A DNA stretch of 64,000 nt from UTCHB3 sp002050155 (GTDB lineage Bacteria > Bacteroidota > Ignavibacteria > Ignavibacteriales > Ignavibacteriaceae), in contig CP129491.1 in the NCBI GenBank assembly GCA_030584105.1, forward strand, positions 1,984,001 through 2,048,000. The letters are read 5' to 3'. Both the position numbers and the translations under genes were made by a program. Below, in pieces: positions 61,511-64,000 of the stretch. Positions within the stretch are counted from its first letter, which is position 1. Every line of letters begins with the position of its first letter. Under the pieces are notes generated by a model that was not told the origin of the DNA, made no database searches, and was given only the letters and a program-made list of their open reading frames with translations.

Positions 61511-62524
61511 CTAAAATTTAATACCTATTGAAAAATATTGCGTGTTTTGCAAAATGCCGAAATCCTGGTATGCGTAATCGAATGACAGACCAAGCCCCGG
61601 TGCGAAATCATAATTCAACCCGACGCCAAGCGTAAGCCCTTCTTCTGTATTGTTTAAGAAAAGGGATTTGTAGCCGCCCCGAACCGAAATCATGTTTTTA
61701 TAAACCAACTCACCGCCAACATTGATGCTTTCGGAGTTATCACTCGGGTGAAGTGCATCCAAACCCGCCGTGAAACGGAAGTCTGAGGTGTTCACTACAT
61801 CCATCGCAACACCCACTCTGAAAGTAAGCGGCAGCGGGAAAGGGTCTGTTTTCAATTTAGCCAGTATCTGGTCGTTGTTTCCGAAACTTCCGGGATCGAT
61901 GTCGTAAAGGACGAGAAGGTCTTTGCCGTCCATCGTCATATCGCCGCCAAAGTTGGAAATTGTGGCGCCGATTCTTAATCCGTAAATTTCAGAAAGGAAC
62001 AAAACGCCGACATCAAAAGCAACCGTCGAAGCACTTGTGTTCCAAATTTTCTGCTGAACATATTTAACCGTACCGCCAATCGAGAACCTGTCGGTAAGGT
62101 TCATCGAGTAGCTTAAACCCATTGCCATATCTTTGGCGCCGTAAGTAGCACCCGTTCCTTCAGGCTCCCGGATTGTAGTTATCTCGGTTTCGCCGTAATC
62201 AAGATAGGTTACACTTCCGCCGATGGTGCCCCAGTCACCCAGGCTGAGCATAGCAGCGGCATAGTTGAAGTTAATATCTGCAAACCACTTGGTGTGCGAA
62301 AAAGTAGCGGCACTTCCGCCCACGCGAGCTGCGCCCGCTGGGTTCCAGTATAGTGAGGTGATGTCGTTCGCAGTTGCGGTGAAAGCACCACCCATTCCAA
62401 CGGCTCGGGGGCCTATTCCAATCGACAAGAACGGAGCAGCAGTAGAGCCGACCTTAGTCTGCCCGAATGCAACAGTGCCGGCAGCCATAAGAACGATAAC
62501 AAAATATATCTTTTTCATTCTCAA
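61511..62524 (-). CDS. PorV/PorQ-like outer membrane protein (UPF0164 type)
   Basis: 337 residues. The signal peptide ends GTVAFGQ near 22. The mature protein begins TKVGSTAAPFLSIGIGPRAVGMGGAFTA-like sequence, diagnostic of the PorV/UPF0164 barrel family, with NDITSLYWNPAGAARVGG near 55 and a final strand QDFGILQNTQYFSIGIKF. In T9SS organisms PorV works as a shuttle between the translocon and the attachment complex; paralogues often pair with specific cargo. It lies between two T9SS-type surface proteins on the same strand, 9 bp after the stop of the 62533 gene. Confidence 0.88.
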   Translation of the reverse strand: MRMKKIYFVIVLMAAGTVAFGQTKVGSTAAPFLSIGIGPRAVGMGGAFTATANDITSLYWNPAGAARVGGSAATFSHTKWFADINFNYAAAMLSLGDWGTIGGSVTYLDYGETEITTIREPEGTGATYGAKDMAMGLSYSMNLTDRFSIGGTVKYVQQKIWNTSASTVAFDVGVLFLSEIYGLRIGATISNFGGDMTMDGKDLLVLYDIDPGSFGNNDQILAKLKTDPFPLPLTFRVGVAMDVVNTSDFRFTAGLDALHPSDNSESINVGGELVYKNMISVRGGYKSLFLNNTEEGLTLGVGLNYDFAPGLGLSFDYAYQDFGILQNTQYFSIGIKF

Positions 62525-62532
62525 TCTCTCCG

Positions 62533-64000
62533 TTATTTAATTAAGGCAAACTTGCCGATTTTTGTACCCACATTCGGAATTTCAACAGTATAGACATACA
62601 TCCCGAACGCTGCATCTAAGTTTTCTTCAGTTCTCAGGTTCCAGTAAACATCACCTACATAAAGGTTAGTTGCGTCCAAAGTTTTAACGAGTTCACCCTT
62701 CACCGTGAAAATTTTAATCACAGAGCCGGGCGGCACATGCGTGAACCTTATCTCTCTTTCACCGCGCCCGCTTGTTTGCGTGCTCAGCAACCTTGCCTCA
62801 CCCTGGTGAGTAACAACATAGGGGTTAGGCACCACTTTAATCTTATCCATTTCGTTTGAAGCTTCAGCATTGTTAATAGCGCTCGCTTTCATACTAAAAC
62901 GATACGAATCATCACTTGAGAATGGTTTTTTAGTGAATGCCTTCAGATAACCGGAAGTGGGAAGTGGTGCATTAGGTGCGTCCATAAAGATGTTAAGTCT
63001 CCAGGTTCTGAGTCTGTTTCCGTTAATTGTCTCTTTGAAATAGATATTATGTACCGTGCTTTGACTGCCTGTTCTGTAGTAAACATACGGTACTTCCGAA
63101 TTATCCGCTACTCTTCTGATTTTGAAATTGGTATTTCTCGCAGGGAATCTGTTAGCAGCCGTTGGCGGCACTAATGTATCCGCAATCGACATTCCAAAAG
63201 TGGTATCGGCGCTAAATTCAACATAGTAATCATCACCCCAGATTGTACCCTGGTTTAAACCAACCGAGAAAGTAGCAAAAGTGAATTTAGGATGTGTAGC
63301 CGAACCATCACCCCGAGCAGAAGGAACAGTATCGTTCATGTTTGAATACCAGCCTGATTTCAGAGTATCCAACTTAATGGCTTCATCATTTGCAATCTGC
63401 AGCCTGAAACCGTCAACTATTGGGGTTGAACCGCCAAAAATAGTTGACCGGTTAACAACAGTATCACCGGTTGTAAGGTTAAGAATCGACCATGATTCTG
63501 TGTATTTCTGTAAAGAAGTATCAGCAAACACCAACCGGTATGTATAATCGGGTTTGATTGCATTTTGGTCAATCACCTCAACGCGTACCTTGCCTGTTCC
63601 TCTCGGTTGATACTCCGGAGCCAACGCTTCTAAAGAAGCGTCTTCATAACCTATTGGGCGTGCACCCGGGGTGATATATCCCGTGTTGTCATCCGTGATT
63701 ATTTCACCCGTGTTTGTGCGGAAGATATAGGTCGAGTTCTCACTCGGGAAAATGTTCGAGGGGGAGTCCCCGCGGTCATAAGCAGTTACTGCGTAGTAAT
63801 AGGTAACACCCTTTGTTGCAGTAGAATCGATAAACCTGTTTGTTAAGCCTGTTGTATCGTCACCAAGGTAATAGGTAACACCGCCGAGCTGCTCTAAAAG
63901 TTCAGGTCTTGGATAGAAGAACCCTTTAATACCGTTGCCTTTGATATCGTACTGTTTCAACGGTTTATTGAAGAAAAGCACGCCGTAAGCGTTGGTAATG
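62533..64000 (-). CDS. Large secreted surface protein, N-terminus beyond window
   Basis: At least 488 codons; the frame is open to the window edge (ITNAYGVLFFNKP at the visible start), so the 5' end is missing. It contains fibronectin-like segments (GVTYYYAVTAYDRGDSPSNI), beta-rich domains, and a C-terminus with VVPNPYVV and MYVYTVEIPNVGTKIGKFAL typical of Ignavibacteria T9SS-like surface proteins. It lies 8 bp before the PorV-like gene and is probably cotranscribed with it. Specific role unknown. Confidence 0.8.
   Translation of the reverse strand, partial: ITNAYGVLFFNKPLKQYDIKGNGIKGFFYPRPELLEQLGGVTYYLGDDTTGLTNRFIDSTATKGVTYYYAVTAYDRGDSPSNIFPSENSTYIFRTNTGEIITDDNTGYITPGARPIGYEDASLEALAPEYQPRGTGKVRVEVIDQNAIKPDYTYRLVFADTSLQKYTESWSILNLTTGDTVVNRSTIFGGSTPIVDGFRLQIANDEAIKLDTLKSGWYSNMNDTVPSARGDGSATHPKFTFATFSVGLNQGTIWGDDYYVEFSADTTFGMSIADTLVPPTAANRFPARNTNFKIRRVADNSEVPYVYYRTGSQSTVHNIYFKETINGNRLRTWRLNIFMDAPNAPLPTSGYLKAFTKKPFSSDDSYRFSMKASAINNAEASNEMDKIKVVPNPYVVTHQGEARLLSTQTSGRGEREIRFTHVPPGSVIKIFTVKGELVKTLDATNLYVGDVYWNLRTEENLDAAFGMYVYTVEIPNVGTKIGKFALIK

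Overview
The window looks like chromosome from a member of the Bacteroidota/Chlorobi group, most likely Ignavibacteria. This is an inference from three things. Several secreted proteins end in type IX secretion (T9SS) sorting domains (6999-8930, 32725-34290, 59998-61461) and lie near a PorV-like protein (61511-62524). The clearest promoter (15447-15478, before rpsT) has the Bacteroidota form TTTG-N20-TAnnTTTG. The gene set also fits: LpxB/LpxK, a lipoprotein/DUF4292/EnvC cluster and a full Rnf complex. No rRNA gene or other species-level marker is present.

Layout. 1-15.1 kb: nine closely packed minus-strand genes running from a membrane-anchored GH2-like pseudoenzyme through smc, a T9SS protein, a HAD phosphatase, a methyltransferase, lpxB, an acyltransferase, lpxK and ppdK. 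15.5-20.3 kb: rpsT, a SpoIIE-type phosphatase and three unrecognised proteins. 20.7-36.3 kb: an AT-rich accessory island. It starts with a tRNA-Ser(TGA) inside a tandem array of broken tRNA-Ser copies and holds two IS256-family and two IS3-family elements, an AAA ATPase plus PD-(D/E)XK-like partner, a solitary OLD-family nuclease, an MmeI-like restriction-modification enzyme without its nuclease end, and a GH97 fragment. 36.8-40.9 kb: an EnvC-like protein, a DUF4292 lipoprotein and a TPR lipoprotein. 41.1-43.9 kb: small envelope proteins and a DUF4143 ATPase preceded by a 32-bp palindromic repeat array. 44.1-54.3 kb: an energy-conservation locus (rnfCDGEA, NusG-II protein, apbE, rnfB, rseC, nfnA, nfnB). 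54.4-64 kb: PAP2-like and SGNH proteins, a PpiC isomerase, and T9SS cargo next to a PorV-like protein.

How the genes work together. Rnf couples ferredoxin:NAD+ electron transfer to ion pumping. ApbE would attach FMN to RnfD and RnfG, and NfnAB would link ferredoxin and NADH to NADP+, so one locus can balance all three electron carrier pools. LpxB and LpxK are consecutive steps of lipid A synthesis. The island carries at least three defence-type genes, two of them damaged by mobile-element activity.

The most unusual structure is a recurrent habit of short tandem duplication. Pieces of gene 3' ends, stop codon included, reappear just downstream of at least six genes. Multiples of 18 bp are duplicated inside coding sequences (lpxB, the HAD gene, rnfC). 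The tRNA-Ser gene is duplicated with a 116-bp period. The best candidate for a new functional system is the ATPase/nuclease pair at 23107-24975, whose pre-insertion form can be rebuilt exactly by removing the IS3 copy. All functions are read from motifs and family knowledge; no database search was run.
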